The notes beneath the pieces were generated by a model that saw only the letters and a list, made by a program, of their open reading frames with translations, was not told the DNA's origin and searched no databases. Below are positions 8,228-15,666 of a stretch of 64,000 nucleotides of DNA, one piece after another. The translations under genes were made by a program, and so were the position numbers. This stretch comes from Caldicellulosiruptor kronotskyensis 2002 (GTDB lineage Bacteria > Bacillota > Thermoanaerobacteria > Caldicellulosiruptorales > Caldicellulosiruptoraceae). Numbering within the stretch: the stretch's first letter is position 1; each line of letters begins with the position of its first letter. The stretch lies in NCBI RefSeq assembly GCF_000166775.1, contig NC_014720.1, forward strand, positions 62,001-126,000. Direction: 5' to 3'.

Positions 8228-9676
8228 ATGAGTATTCAAAGAAACTATATTTACAATGTTATATATCAGTGTATTTCTCTCGTGATTCCTTTTGCTACAA
8301 TACCTTATATTGCGAGGGTTTTAGGGCCTCTTAATTTGGGAATTACTGCATATACCAATTCAATCGTTCAATATTTTACTCTTATTGCTTCCTTGGGGGT
8401 AGGATTATATGGAACTAGACAAATAGCATATGTAAAGGAAAATAAAGAAAGAAGAAGTAAAGTTTTTTGTGGTATATTTTACACAAAAACTATAGTAGCA
8501 GTAGTGGTATATTTTGTATTTTTAATATTTGTAATTCTGACTGGTAAGCAATATTTTTCTGTTTTTATGTTACAGTCAATCTATATAATATCAGCAATAC
8601 TTGATATTTCTTGGCTTTATACAGGTATGGAAAGATTTGATAAGTTAATGATAAGAAATATTATTGTAAGAATAACAGGGGTAATTTTAGTTTTTTTGAT
8701 TGTAAAGGAAAGGAGTGATCTTATTAAATATATTTTTATAGGTGTTATTTCAGAGTTAGTAGGTCAATTAATTATGTGGTTACAAATAAAGAAATATGTG
8801 AGTTTTACTTTTGTCAATTTCTCAACTATAAAGGAACATTTTCTATCTATGTGCAAATTATATATACCTCAATTTATTATTCAAGTCTATACAGTATTTG
8901 ATAGAACTATTATCGGAATATCAACCTATAAAGAAGAAGTAGCTTATTTTGATTTAGCTAAAAAATTAATAAATATGTTAATAATTTTTCCAACTTCGTT
9001 GGGAACCGTAATGTTGCCAAAAATTTCTTTTTTAGTTGAAAATAATAAAAATGAAGTAATAAAAATATACTTACATAGAACAATAGAGTTTATGTTTTAT
9101 ACATCTTTGCCTATGTTTTTGGGTCTTATTATAGTTTCTGATAATTTAGTCAGATGGTTGTATGGATATAATTTTTATAAGAGTGCAATTTTAATAAAAA
9201 TAATGGCACCAACAATATTTTTTATTTCGATTAGTAATGTAATAGGTATTCAATTTATGGTTCCTTATAAAAAAGAAAGGGAATTAACAATTTCTGTTTT
9301 TGCAGGTGCGATTATGAGTATATTATCTAATGTAGTTCTTGTATTTTGGCTTAAATCAATTGGTGCAGCTATTTCGTTTTTGCTAACTGAAGCTACAGTT
9401 ACGATTATTCAAATTGCGTATACAAGAAATATTTGGGAATATAAATATATAATTCGCATGTTGCTTAAATATTTTATTATCTCCATTACAATGGTATTTA
9501 TCTTGATACTTATCGACGTTTTTATTAAAATAGAAAACTTTACTGCAATATTTGTTCAGGTAATAATAGGTTTCTTATTTTATATATTATCCAATGTAGT
9601 TCTCGAAAGTGAGATTCAAAGAGATGTTTTTTCGCAAATAAAGAAATTTCTTAGGAGGTCTAAAAATGAGATTTGA
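8228..9676 (+). CDS. Polysaccharide flippase, Wzx/MOP superfamily
   Basis: About 482 residues in 12-14 hydrophobic helices, with the typical polysaccharide-transporter N-terminus (SIQRNYIYNVIYQCISLVIP, then TIPYIARVLGP). The family flips undecaprenyl-diphosphate-linked repeat units across the membrane. It lies between glycosyltransferase genes and glf, and overlaps glf by 11 bp. The ATG at 8228 was preferred because family members begin right before this helix and an AGGGA-like site lies upstream; an in-frame ATG at 8198 has no visible ribosome binding site. Confidence 0.85.
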   Translation: MSIQRNYIYNVIYQCISLVIPFATIPYIARVLGPLNLGITAYTNSIVQYFTLIASLGVGLYGTRQIAYVKENKERRSKVFCGIFYTKTIVAVVVYFVFLIFVILTGKQYFSVFMLQSIYIISAILDISWLYTGMERFDKLMIRNIIVRITGVILVFLIVKERSDLIKYIFIGVISELVGQLIMWLQIKKYVSFTFVNFSTIKEHFLSMCKLYIPQFIIQVYTVFDRTIIGISTYKEEVAYFDLAKKLINMLIIFPTSLGTVMLPKISFLVENNKNEVIKIYLHRTIEFMFYTSLPMFLGLIIVSDNLVRWLYGYNFYKSAILIKIMAPTIFFISISNVIGIQFMVPYKKERELTISVFAGAIMSILSNVVLVFWLKSIGAAISFLLTEATVTIIQIAYTRNIWEYKYIIRMLLKYFIISITMVFILILIDVFIKIENFTAIFVQVIIGFLFYILSNVVLESEIQRDVFSQIKKFLRRSKNEI

Positions 9677-10763
9677 ATATGTTGTAGTAGGAGCAGGTTT
9701 TGCTGGGTGTACTATAGCAGAGAGAATTGCGAATGTGCTAAATAAAAAGGTTTTAATAATAGAAAAAAGAAACCATATAGGTGGAAATGCCTACGATTAT
9801 TATAATGAAGATGGAATACTTGTCCACAAGTATGGTCCGCATATTTTTCATACAAACAACAAGATTGTATGGGATTATCTATCGAATTTTACAAAATGGA
9901 GATTGTATCAACATAGGGTTTTAGCATATGTAGATGGTAAGTATGTGCCATTTCCAATCAATTTAGATACAATAAATATCTTATATAATAAAAATTTTTC
10001 ATCAGAAGATTTTAAACTTTTTTTAGAAACAGTCAGAAAAAAAAGTGAGAAAATTACTAATTCAAAAGATGTGGTTACGAGTCAAATTGGAGAAGAATTA
10101 TATGAAAAGTTTTTTCAATGGTATACCAAAAAACAATGGGATATTTTTCCAGATGAATTATCACCAGAGGTAACAGCTAGAATTCCTGTTCGTTTCAATA
10201 GAGATGATAGATATTTTACAGACAGATATCAAGGAGTACCTGAATATGGTTATACAAGGTTATTTGAGAATTTGATAGACAGTAAAAATATCCATATATT
10301 ATTAAATACCGATTATAAGGAAGTGATAAATGAAATTAAATTTGAGAAATTAATTTATACTGGACCAATTGATTATTTTTTTGATTATAAATATGGTAAA
10401 CTGCCATATAGGTCTATTAGGTTTGAATTTGAAACTTTGTCTTGCGAATATTATCAACCTGTTGCTACAGTAAATTATCCTAATGATTATGATTTTACAA
10501 GGATTACTGAGTTTAAGCATATTACAGGACAAATACATCCGAAAACTACAATAGTAAAGGAATATCCAACTTCTGAGGGAGAGCCTTATTATCCTATACC
10601 TCAGAATGAGAATTATGAAATTTATAGATTATATGAGAAAGAAGCCCGAATGTTAACAAATATTTATTTTGTAGGTAGACTTGCGAGCTATAAATACTAT
10701 AATATGGATAAAGTTGTTGAAGAGGCCTTAAAGTTATTTGAAAAAATAAAATTTACATCTTAA
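9666..10763 (+). CDS. glf: UDP-galactopyranose mutase
   Basis: 365 residues, the usual length of this flavoenzyme. It has the FAD-binding Rossmann motif VVVGAGFAGCTIAERIA at the N-terminus followed by EKRNHIGGNAYD, and KYGPHIFHTNN, which carries the conserved substrate-site histidine region. The substrate-binding segments FQWYTKKQW and GYTRLFENLI, and the C-terminal FVGRLASYKYYNMD that closes the FAD site, are also present. It converts UDP-galactopyranose to UDP-galactofuranose in the cytoplasm. It overlaps the flippase gene and has a strong AGGAGG start site. Its presence predicts galactofuranose in the surface glycan made here. Confidence 0.95.
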   Translation: MRFEYVVVGAGFAGCTIAERIANVLNKKVLIIEKRNHIGGNAYDYYNEDGILVHKYGPHIFHTNNKIVWDYLSNFTKWRLYQHRVLAYVDGKYVPFPINLDTINILYNKNFSSEDFKLFLETVRKKSEKITNSKDVVTSQIGEELYEKFFQWYTKKQWDIFPDELSPEVTARIPVRFNRDDRYFTDRYQGVPEYGYTRLFENLIDSKNIHILLNTDYKEVINEIKFEKLIYTGPIDYFFDYKYGKLPYRSIRFEFETLSCEYYQPVATVNYPNDYDFTRITEFKHITGQIHPKTTIVKEYPTSEGEPYYPIPQNENYEIYRLYEKEARMLTNIYFVGRLASYKYYNMDKVVEEALKLFEKIKFTS

Positions 10764-10921
10764 GGATATTGTGTTGCTATTATAAAATCAAAGAAATTAA
10801 TCTCCAATGTTCCACAGGTAATTAGTTAATGATATTATAACTTAGTATTTCATACCGAAGTTTTTCATAAAACATATTAGTATAATTCCGCTTTACTCAA
10901 AAGAAGTCAAAGGAGGTGGTT

Positions 10922-12292
10922 ATGATGCATGATTTAGAAAGATTATACAATAAACTATCAAAAATAATTGATGTTGTTAGTATTCTTTTATCTTTTTATA
11001 TTGCGTGGTTTATAAGGTTTGAGATGACATTAATTCCGAGTACTGATCATTTAGGATTTGAAAGTTATATGACGGTAATGGCATTTTATATCATTTTTTA
11101 TTTTTTAATATCAATTGTTTTTAAAATGGATTTAGACAGTTTTCAGATTGACGCATTTAAGTTAGTATACAAAGTTATAAGAACTAATGTTTTAACTGTT
11201 GTTTTTGTTATGACTATATTTTACATTATGAAGTTAGTAGATTATTCAAGGATATTCTTAATTACTTATGCAGTTATTAATTCAGTACTGAGTTTATGCC
11301 TAAGAACTGAATTAAAGAATTTTCTAACTAAAAGACAAAAAAAATTTTTTTCACAAGAGACTGTTCTTTTTATTGGACAAAATGATGAAGTAAATAAGAT
11401 AGTTGATTATTTTAAGATAAATAATTACTTTACTATAATAGGATTTTTGGATGATACAAATCCAGAAGCCATTGGAAAGGTCTCTGAACTCGAAAATGTT
11501 CTCAATAAATACCATGTCGATGAAATCATAATTTGTTTGAAACTTGAAGAATACAATAAAATTCCATATATTATAGACATATCAGAAAAATATGGTATAA
11601 GAACATACATAGTGCCTGATTATTTTCGTTATATTCCTTCCAAAGCAAGAGTGGAAGAACTAAGGGGAATTCCGCTTATAAACATTAGATACTCACCTTT
11701 AGATGAGTGGACAAATAGATTTGTCAAAAGGGCATTTGACATTTTTGTATCATTAATTGGTCTGATTGTTTGTCTTCCTTTATTCATAATCATAGCAATT
11801 TTAATAAAATTAACATCTAAAGGGCCAATTTTGTTTACCCAGGAAAGAGTAGGCTATAACAGACGCGTTTTCAAAATGCACAAGTTCAGAACCATGTATG
11901 TTCAAGACCCTGATGAAGAGAAAGTAAGATGGACAACAAAAGACGACCCAAGAAGAACCCCAATTGGTAAGATATTAAGAAGGCTTTCTTTAGATGAGCT
12001 TCCACAGCTATGGGATGTTCTTGTTGGCAATATGAGCCTTGTTGGACCAAGGCCAGAAAGACCATATTTTGTTGAAAAGTTTAAAGAAGAAATTCCGAAA
12101 TATATGATAAAGCACCGTGTGCGTCCAGGAATTACTGGCTGGGCTCAGATTCATGGACTCAGAGGAGATACTTCAATTGAAGAGAGAATAAAATATGATA
12201 TTTGGTACATAGAAAATTGGTCTTTCTGGCTTGATATAAAAATAATTCTGGCAACCATCTTTGGTGGCAAGTTTATGGAGAATGCGTACTGA
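10922..12292 (+). CDS. Undecaprenyl-phosphate sugar phosphotransferase (WbaP/CpsE type)
   Basis: About 456 residues. Four to five N-terminal membrane helices (about 15-140) are followed by a cytoplasmic Rossmann-like segment (VLFIGQNDEVNKIVDYF) and the C-terminal bacterial sugar transferase domain from about residue 260: KRAFDIFVSLIGL, FTQERVGYNRRVFKMHKFRTM, LRRLSLDELPQLWDVL, and MSLVGPRPERPYF with the catalytic Asp-Glu pair. It transfers the first sugar 1-phosphate to undecaprenyl phosphate and so begins each repeat unit. AAAGGAGG precedes tandem ATGs at 10922 and 10925; a GTG at 10916 overlaps the binding site and is unlikely. A 158-bp gap separates it from glf, and its composition is less AT-rich. 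Confidence 0.9.
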   Translation: MMHDLERLYNKLSKIIDVVSILLSFYIAWFIRFEMTLIPSTDHLGFESYMTVMAFYIIFYFLISIVFKMDLDSFQIDAFKLVYKVIRTNVLTVVFVMTIFYIMKLVDYSRIFLITYAVINSVLSLCLRTELKNFLTKRQKKFFSQETVLFIGQNDEVNKIVDYFKINNYFTIIGFLDDTNPEAIGKVSELENVLNKYHVDEIIICLKLEEYNKIPYIIDISEKYGIRTYIVPDYFRYIPSKARVEELRGIPLINIRYSPLDEWTNRFVKRAFDIFVSLIGLIVCLPLFIIIAILIKLTSKGPILFTQERVGYNRRVFKMHKFRTMYVQDPDEEKVRWTTKDDPRRTPIGKILRRLSLDELPQLWDVLVGNMSLVGPRPERPYFVEKFKEEIPKYMIKHRVRPGITGWAQIHGLRGDTSIEERIKYDIWYIENWSFWLDIKIILATIFGGKFMENAY

Positions 12293-12374
12293 ACTCTAAT
12301 TAGTAGTTTGTTGAATTTCTATAATGTTATTTGATAGAATTTATAGAGGAAAATATTTTGGAGGTTATTTACTT

Positions 12375-13019
12375 ATGTCAGAAAGAGAAATGTTAGAAAA
12401 GATTATCTTGGGCATTGAGGAACTAAAAAACGATGTAAAAGAGGTAAAAGTTAGGCTTGACAGGGTAGAAGAGAGGCTTGACAGGGTTGAAGAGAGACTT
12501 GACAGAGTAGAAGAAAGACTTGACAGAGTTGAAGAAAGGCTTGACAGAGTGGAAGAAAGACTTGACAGGGTTGAAGAAAGACTTGACAGAGTTGAAGAGA
12601 GACTTGACAAAGTGGAAGAGAGGCTTGATAAGCTTGAAGTGAGACTTAGCAGTCTTGAAGATGGTTTTGGCAGGCTTGAGAAAAGGGTTAGTGACCTTGA
12701 ACAGAAAGTATATGCCTTAGAAAATGAAATTTCTACTGTCAAAAATGATATCAGAAATATGCAGACAGAAATGCAAAGTTTAAAACAGGCTATATTAGAA
12801 AATACAGGTTGTATAGATACACTTTTCAATGCTTTTGGAGGAGTTATACAATTTAAAGCAGATATAGAGAATTTTAGAAGTGACGTAAATAATTTCAAAA
12901 ATGAAACCTCAACTAAAATAGAAAATCTTGTTGAAGTTACCAATAAAATAAAAGAAGAGTATGGCAGACATGATATTGATCTTAGGATTATGAAAGAAAA
13001 AATAGGAATTTTGATATAA
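12375..13019 (+). CDS. Long coiled-coil protein with tandem heptads
   Basis: About 214 residues, almost all predicted coiled coil. Residues 27-96 are ten consecutive seven-residue blocks: seven identical RLDRVEE units, then RLDKVEE, RLDKLEV and RLSSLED. More heptads follow with looser sequence (GFGRLEK, RVSDLEQ). There is no signal peptide, membrane segment or catalytic motif. The ATG at 12375 has GGAGG 10 bp upstream; the upstream in-frame start at 12324 lacks one. Similar short coiled-coil repeat proteins are common in Caldicellulosiruptor-like genomes, and their function is unknown. The final 60 residues (LENTGCIDTLFNAFGGVIQF onward) form a less repetitive tail. Confidence 0.75.
   Translation: MSEREMLEKIILGIEELKNDVKEVKVRLDRVEERLDRVEERLDRVEERLDRVEERLDRVEERLDRVEERLDRVEERLDKVEERLDKLEVRLSSLEDGFGRLEKRVSDLEQKVYALENEISTVKNDIRNMQTEMQSLKQAILENTGCIDTLFNAFGGVIQFKADIENFRSDVNNFKNETSTKIENLVEVTNKIKEEYGRHDIDLRIMKEKIGILI
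12453..12662 (+). repeat. Ten tandem 21-bp in-frame coding repeats
   Basis: Consecutive 21-bp units begin at 12453, 12474, 12495, 12516, 12537, 12558, 12579, 12600, 12621 and 12642, each close to AGGCTTGACAGGGTTGAAGA(G/A). Units 1-7 encode the same heptad but differ at synonymous positions (AGG/AGA, AGG/AGA, GTA/GTT/GTG, GAG/GAA). The number of units could vary between strains by slippage. Confidence 0.9.
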
Positions 13020-13053
13020 ATTACATAATAATGAATTTTTGTATTTTACAAAA

Positions 13054-13090
13054 AAAAGGGGCAATCCAAGGTTAAGTGCCCCTTTTAATT
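13054..13090. terminator. Bidirectional intrinsic terminator
   Basis: A perfect 10-bp stem, AAAAGGGGCA (13054-13063) and TGCCCCTTTT (13077-13086), flanked by A-runs on the left and T-runs on the right. It separates the convergent coiled-coil and macrodomain genes. Confidence 0.85.
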
Positions 13091-13634
13091 ATTTTCCAAG
13101 CAAGTTTTTATAGTACTCTTCAAAATATCCGTAAGTCTCATCATCAAATAAACAAAACACAACCTTTTCAATGCTTGTATTTATACTGCTTAGAAAATCA
13201 ACAGCAGTATCAATCAAAATCTTTGCGCATCTGTCCTTTGGAAATCCGAATATGCCGCTTGATACAGCAGGAAATGCAATGCTTCTTAGGTTATAAAGAT
13301 GAGCAAGGTAGAGACTATTGTAAATTGCCATAGATAGCTTTTCATCCTCATTGCCTTCACCGTAAATTGGACCAACTGTATGTATTACAAACTTGCAAGG
13401 CAAGCAATAAGCATTTGTTATAACTGCATGTCCAGTTGGTAGAAAGCCAATCTTTTTGATAATCTCATCTGATTCTTTTTGTATTTCTTGCCCGCCTGCC
13501 CTTACAATTGCAAGAGCAACCCCACCACCGTGGCGCAAGTGGCTGTTTGCTGCATTTACAATTACATCAACATTTTCTTTTGTGATATCGCCTTTTTTGA
13601 TAGCGATTTTTTGGAAAATTTCTTTCGTAGACAA
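13089..13634 (-). CDS. Macrodomain protein (ADP-ribose / O-acetyl-ADP-ribose hydrolase family)
   Basis: 181 residues forming one macrodomain. KKGDITKENVDVIVNAANSH with HGGGVALAIVRAGG is the first ADP-ribose-binding loop with its Asn-Ala-Ala-Asn signature, and ITNAYCLPCKFVIHTVGPIY follows. AFPAVSSGIFGFP is the phosphate-binding loop. This is the MacroD-like layout, whose members remove ADP-ribose from protein or hydrolyse O-acetyl-ADP-ribose. The start is TTG at 13634 with GGGGTG about 8 bp upstream. It is the last of three minus-strand genes, with the two unknowns upstream probably in the same transcript. No ADP-ribosyltransferase partner is visible nearby. Confidence 0.9.
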   Translation of the reverse strand: MSTKEIFQKIAIKKGDITKENVDVIVNAANSHLRHGGGVALAIVRAGGQEIQKESDEIIKKIGFLPTGHAVITNAYCLPCKFVIHTVGPIYGEGNEDEKLSMAIYNSLYLAHLYNLRSIAFPAVSSGIFGFPKDRCAKILIDTAVDFLSSINTSIEKVVFCLFDDETYGYFEEYYKNLLGK

Positions 13635-13680
13635 TTTATTTTCACCCCAAACTTTAAGAATTTTTCTGTTGAGTTGGCTG

Positions 13681-14034
13681 CTAAGCTTTGTTTTTGCTTA
13701 AAATTTCGTCAAACACAGTTTTTGTGTCAATGCCAAATTTTTCTAAAGAAGAAAGAATGCTCAGGCACACGGTAACTTGGGTAAAAAGGCTTGCAGCAAG
13801 TAATTTTCCGCAATCAGTGGTTGGGAAAGAGCAATATTCTTCTAAATATCTTTTTATATCTTGAGATACACTATCGTAAACTTGAACAAGCTCGTCAAAC
13901 GATTTTTTTTCGGGAAAAATCTTTATAGGAGGCTTTTCCTTTTTAAAAAGAATTAGAGGTACTACTTTATTATAAGTTATTATAAGTCCCATGCCAGCCA
14001 AAAGTCCAGAGATTAAGATTAAACTGCTCTTCAA
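13681..14034 (-). CDS. Unknown protein with N-terminal membrane anchor
   Basis: About 117 residues. One hydrophobic helix near the N-terminus (SSLILISGLLAGMGLIITY) is followed by a basic linker (FKKEKPPIKIFPEKK) and a mainly helical soluble domain with DELVQVYDSVSQDIKRYLEE. The TTG at 14034 is preferred because GAAAGGACG lies about 10 bp upstream; a longer frame from TTG 14052 would start without a binding site. No known family was recognised. It lies 46 bp upstream of the macrodomain gene on the same strand. Confidence 0.55.
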   Translation of the reverse strand: MKSSLILISGLLAGMGLIITYNKVVPLILFKKEKPPIKIFPEKKSFDELVQVYDSVSQDIKRYLEEYCSFPTTDCGKLLAASLFTQVTVCLSILSSLEKFGIDTKTVFDEILSKNKA

Positions 14035-14157
14035 GCAATCACGTCCTTTCAAAAATTATTATACATCAAATTTATAAAACGTATCATAGGTTTTAAATGT
14101 TACATTTAATTTACTTTCACCCCCTTTCCCTTTGGTATTTCATTTACTTACGGCTTT

Positions 14158-14463
14158 TTATACCCTGATTGGTTTTACAGGCATTGTTGTTCTGCCGTTT
14201 AGAACAAACCTGTCGTGCTGAAAAAGGGATTTGAACAGGAAGGGAAGGTCGTAAAACTTTCTTTGAAAATGAGGTTTATCTTTGTAGTGATGTAGGTAAA
14301 AAGGTTTTTTTGATTCTTGTACATATTCAATGAGCCATTCATCACAGACCGTTCTTACTCTAACAAGATTTGAATGTATCTCATAACACTTAAAGCCATA
14401 TTCTTGAGCCAGCCTTATTGCCTCTTGAAAAAGCCAACCATTCTGGCTCAAAGCTGTAATCAC
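14158..14463 (-). CDS. Conserved-looking hypothetical protein
   Basis: About 101 residues, soluble and rich in aromatic residues, with a helical start (LFQEAIRLAQEYGF) followed by strands (CYEIHSNLVRVRT, EWLIEYV) and a basic C-terminus. No family was recognised. An AAAGGAG lies just upstream of a GTG at 14463, with uncomfortably short spacing. An ATT at 14460 or TTG at 14451 could be the true start. It has ordinary codon use, suggesting a real gene, and may lead the three-gene minus-strand unit. Confidence 0.5.
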   Translation of the reverse strand: MITALSQNGWLFQEAIRLAQEYGFKCYEIHSNLVRVRTVCDEWLIEYVQESKKPFYLHHYKDKPHFQRKFYDLPFLFKSLFQHDRFVLNGRTTMPVKPIRV

Positions 14464-14749
14464 ACTCCTTTATCAGAATTATATTTTCTTAATTAGCTCT
14501 ATTTTCTTTTCAATCTGCATGCAAAATATAATTATATTCTTCACCAGAATTTTTCAAAGGCCAATTTTTATGCGAAGTTAGTAAAACTATTCTTAAACCA
14601 GTTTTTCAAAATAGCAGCTTATAACTTCTTAAAAAAACCATTTGAAAAAGAGAAAAACAGAGATAAAAAGAGAAAATTGAAGAAAACATAAGAAAACATA
14701 AGAAAACATCAAGTTTTCCCTGAAAAAATCGCGATTTTGAAAAAAAAGA
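14464..14749. other. Gene-free AT-rich stretch with tandem A-tracts
   Basis: No open frame of note. It contains three exact tandem copies of the decamer AAGAAAACAT at 14680-14709, about 40 bp upstream of the -35 box at 14750. Runs of A spaced by one helical turn favour intrinsic DNA bending and could act as an UP-like element. The rest is featureless A/T-rich sequence. Confidence 0.5.
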
Positions 14750-14779
14750 TTGACATGATTAGAAAGTGAATAGTAAAAT
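14750..14779 (+). promoter_or_regulatory. SigA-type promoter for the 14970 gene
   Basis: A consensus TTGACA (14750-14755) and TAAAAT (14774-14779) are separated by 18 bp. The transcript would start near 14787 and carry a leader of about 180 nt with the structured element described separately. Confidence 0.65.
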
Positions 14780-14876
14780 TTTGCATGTAACAAAGAAACC
14801 AAAGAAGGATTAGCTTGAACGCAGTGTTAATAAACAAAGAAAAGGTATAAGAGTGGATTAGGAAGAAAAAGAAGTA

Positions 14877-14933
14877 AGAGGGGCAACAACCCTCTGATAC
14901 AAACCTTTGGCGCCAATGGGGTAGAGGGGTTGC
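14877..14933 (+). ncRNA. Structured mRNA leader with alternative pairings (unassigned)
   Basis: AGAGGG (14877-14882) can pair with CCCTCT (14890-14895) in a short hairpin. The same CCCTCT, together with GCAAC (14883-14887), can instead pair with AGAGGGGTTGC (14923-14933) to enclose a palindromic TTGGCGCCAA (14907-14916). The GGAGGGG ribosome binding site (14954-14960) is a third possible partner. Mutually exclusive pairings of this sort are typical of leader RNAs that control translation, but it does not match a riboswitch class recognised by eye. Confidence 0.4.
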
Positions 14934-14969
14934 AATAAAAAAACAAAGAAGATGGAGGGGTGTGTGAGC

Positions 14970-15551
14970 ATGTTTAAAAAAGTTTTGAGTATTTTGTTAA
15001 TTTTTGCTTGTTTACTTAGTTTTAGTGTAGTATTTGCAGATGAGGTGCAGTCAAGTGGTAGCTCTTCGACGTCATCGGTGGTTTCACAAATAAAACAGGC
15101 AGCTGTATGTGAAACTGTGGGAGGCAGTGTTTATGATATTACACAATATAAATGGTTTTGGGATCCAATTAAAGTTGTAGGAACGAAGACAGTTTCTTTT
15201 CGAGACCCTTGGAAACGTATTTTCTCTTACAGAAATGATACGCCTAATAAAGTAAAAGTAACAATAACCCAGACATATACAGTTACAAATTCAACTGGTG
15301 GTAGTGTTACGCTTTCACCACAATTGATTCAAGCACAATTAGGGGTTAATGTTAATGCTTCCGTGACAAGAACATATACAAATACAGTGACAATACCACC
15401 TAACACAACATTTTATCTTGAAGCTGCAGGTACAGGAAGAAATATTTATTTTGATGTTTATGTACCACATTTATTTGACTCTGGTTACGATTATGAAGGT
15501 TCTGGATGGGTTAAGGAATATACAGGTATTTCATTTTGGGGACATTATTAA
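14970..15551 (+). CDS. Unknown secreted beta-rich protein
   Basis: 193 residues. A clear Sec signal peptide (FKKVLSILLIFACLLSFS, probable cleavage after VFA, before DEVQ) is followed by a Ser/Thr-rich linker and a strand-rich domain with alternating Thr/Val stretches (VTITQTYTVTNSTGG, TRTYTNTVTIPPNTTFYLEA). That pattern recalls the amphipathic strands of aerolysin/ETX-type and other all-beta secreted proteins, but the resemblance is only compositional and no family is assigned. The ATG at 14970 has GGAGGGG 9 bp upstream; the upstream in-frame ATG at 14952 overlaps this site. It has its own promoter and terminator, so it is a single-gene unit. Confidence 0.7.
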   Translation: MFKKVLSILLIFACLLSFSVVFADEVQSSGSSSTSSVVSQIKQAAVCETVGGSVYDITQYKWFWDPIKVVGTKTVSFRDPWKRIFSYRNDTPNKVKVTITQTYTVTNSTGGSVTLSPQLIQAQLGVNVNASVTRTYTNTVTIPPNTTFYLEAAGTGRNIYFDVYVPHLFDSGYDYEGSGWVKEYTGISFWGHY

Positions 15552-15590
15552 TTGTTAATACTTTAAATTGTAAACCTTTAAATGTTATTC

Positions 15591-15632
15591 AATAAGGGCT
15601 GCTGAGCAAAAAAATAAGCAGCCCTTATTTAA
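15591..15632 (+). terminator. Intrinsic terminator
   Basis: A perfect 13-bp stem, AATAAGGGCTGCT (15591-15603) and AGCAGCCCTTATT (15617-15629), closing a 13-nt loop and ending in a T-rich stretch, 40 bp after the stop of the secreted protein gene. Confidence 0.85.
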
Positions 15633-15666
15633 AAATACAAGTAAACAGAGAGAGGAGATTAAATAA

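Noticed and set aside
10858..10886. Promoter for the initiating transferase using TATAAT at 10881
   Set aside because: The -10 is perfect, but no -35-like hexamer or extended -10 TG is present at the right spacing.
12453..12662. Possible CRISPR-like repeat array
   Set aside because: The units are contiguous, without spacers, and keep a protein frame.
12365..12943. Long minus-strand frame rich in Leu-Ser-Ser repeats opposite the coiled-coil gene
   Set aside because: It is the complement of the 21-bp repeat array. The plus frame has a ribosome binding site and coherent heptads, and the minus frame has low-complexity repeats only.
14877..14933. Cyclic-di-GMP or preQ1 riboswitch in the leader
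   Set aside because: The short hairpin with an A-rich tail recalls preQ1-I and the GC blocks recall GEMM, but the conserved core nucleotides of neither class are present.
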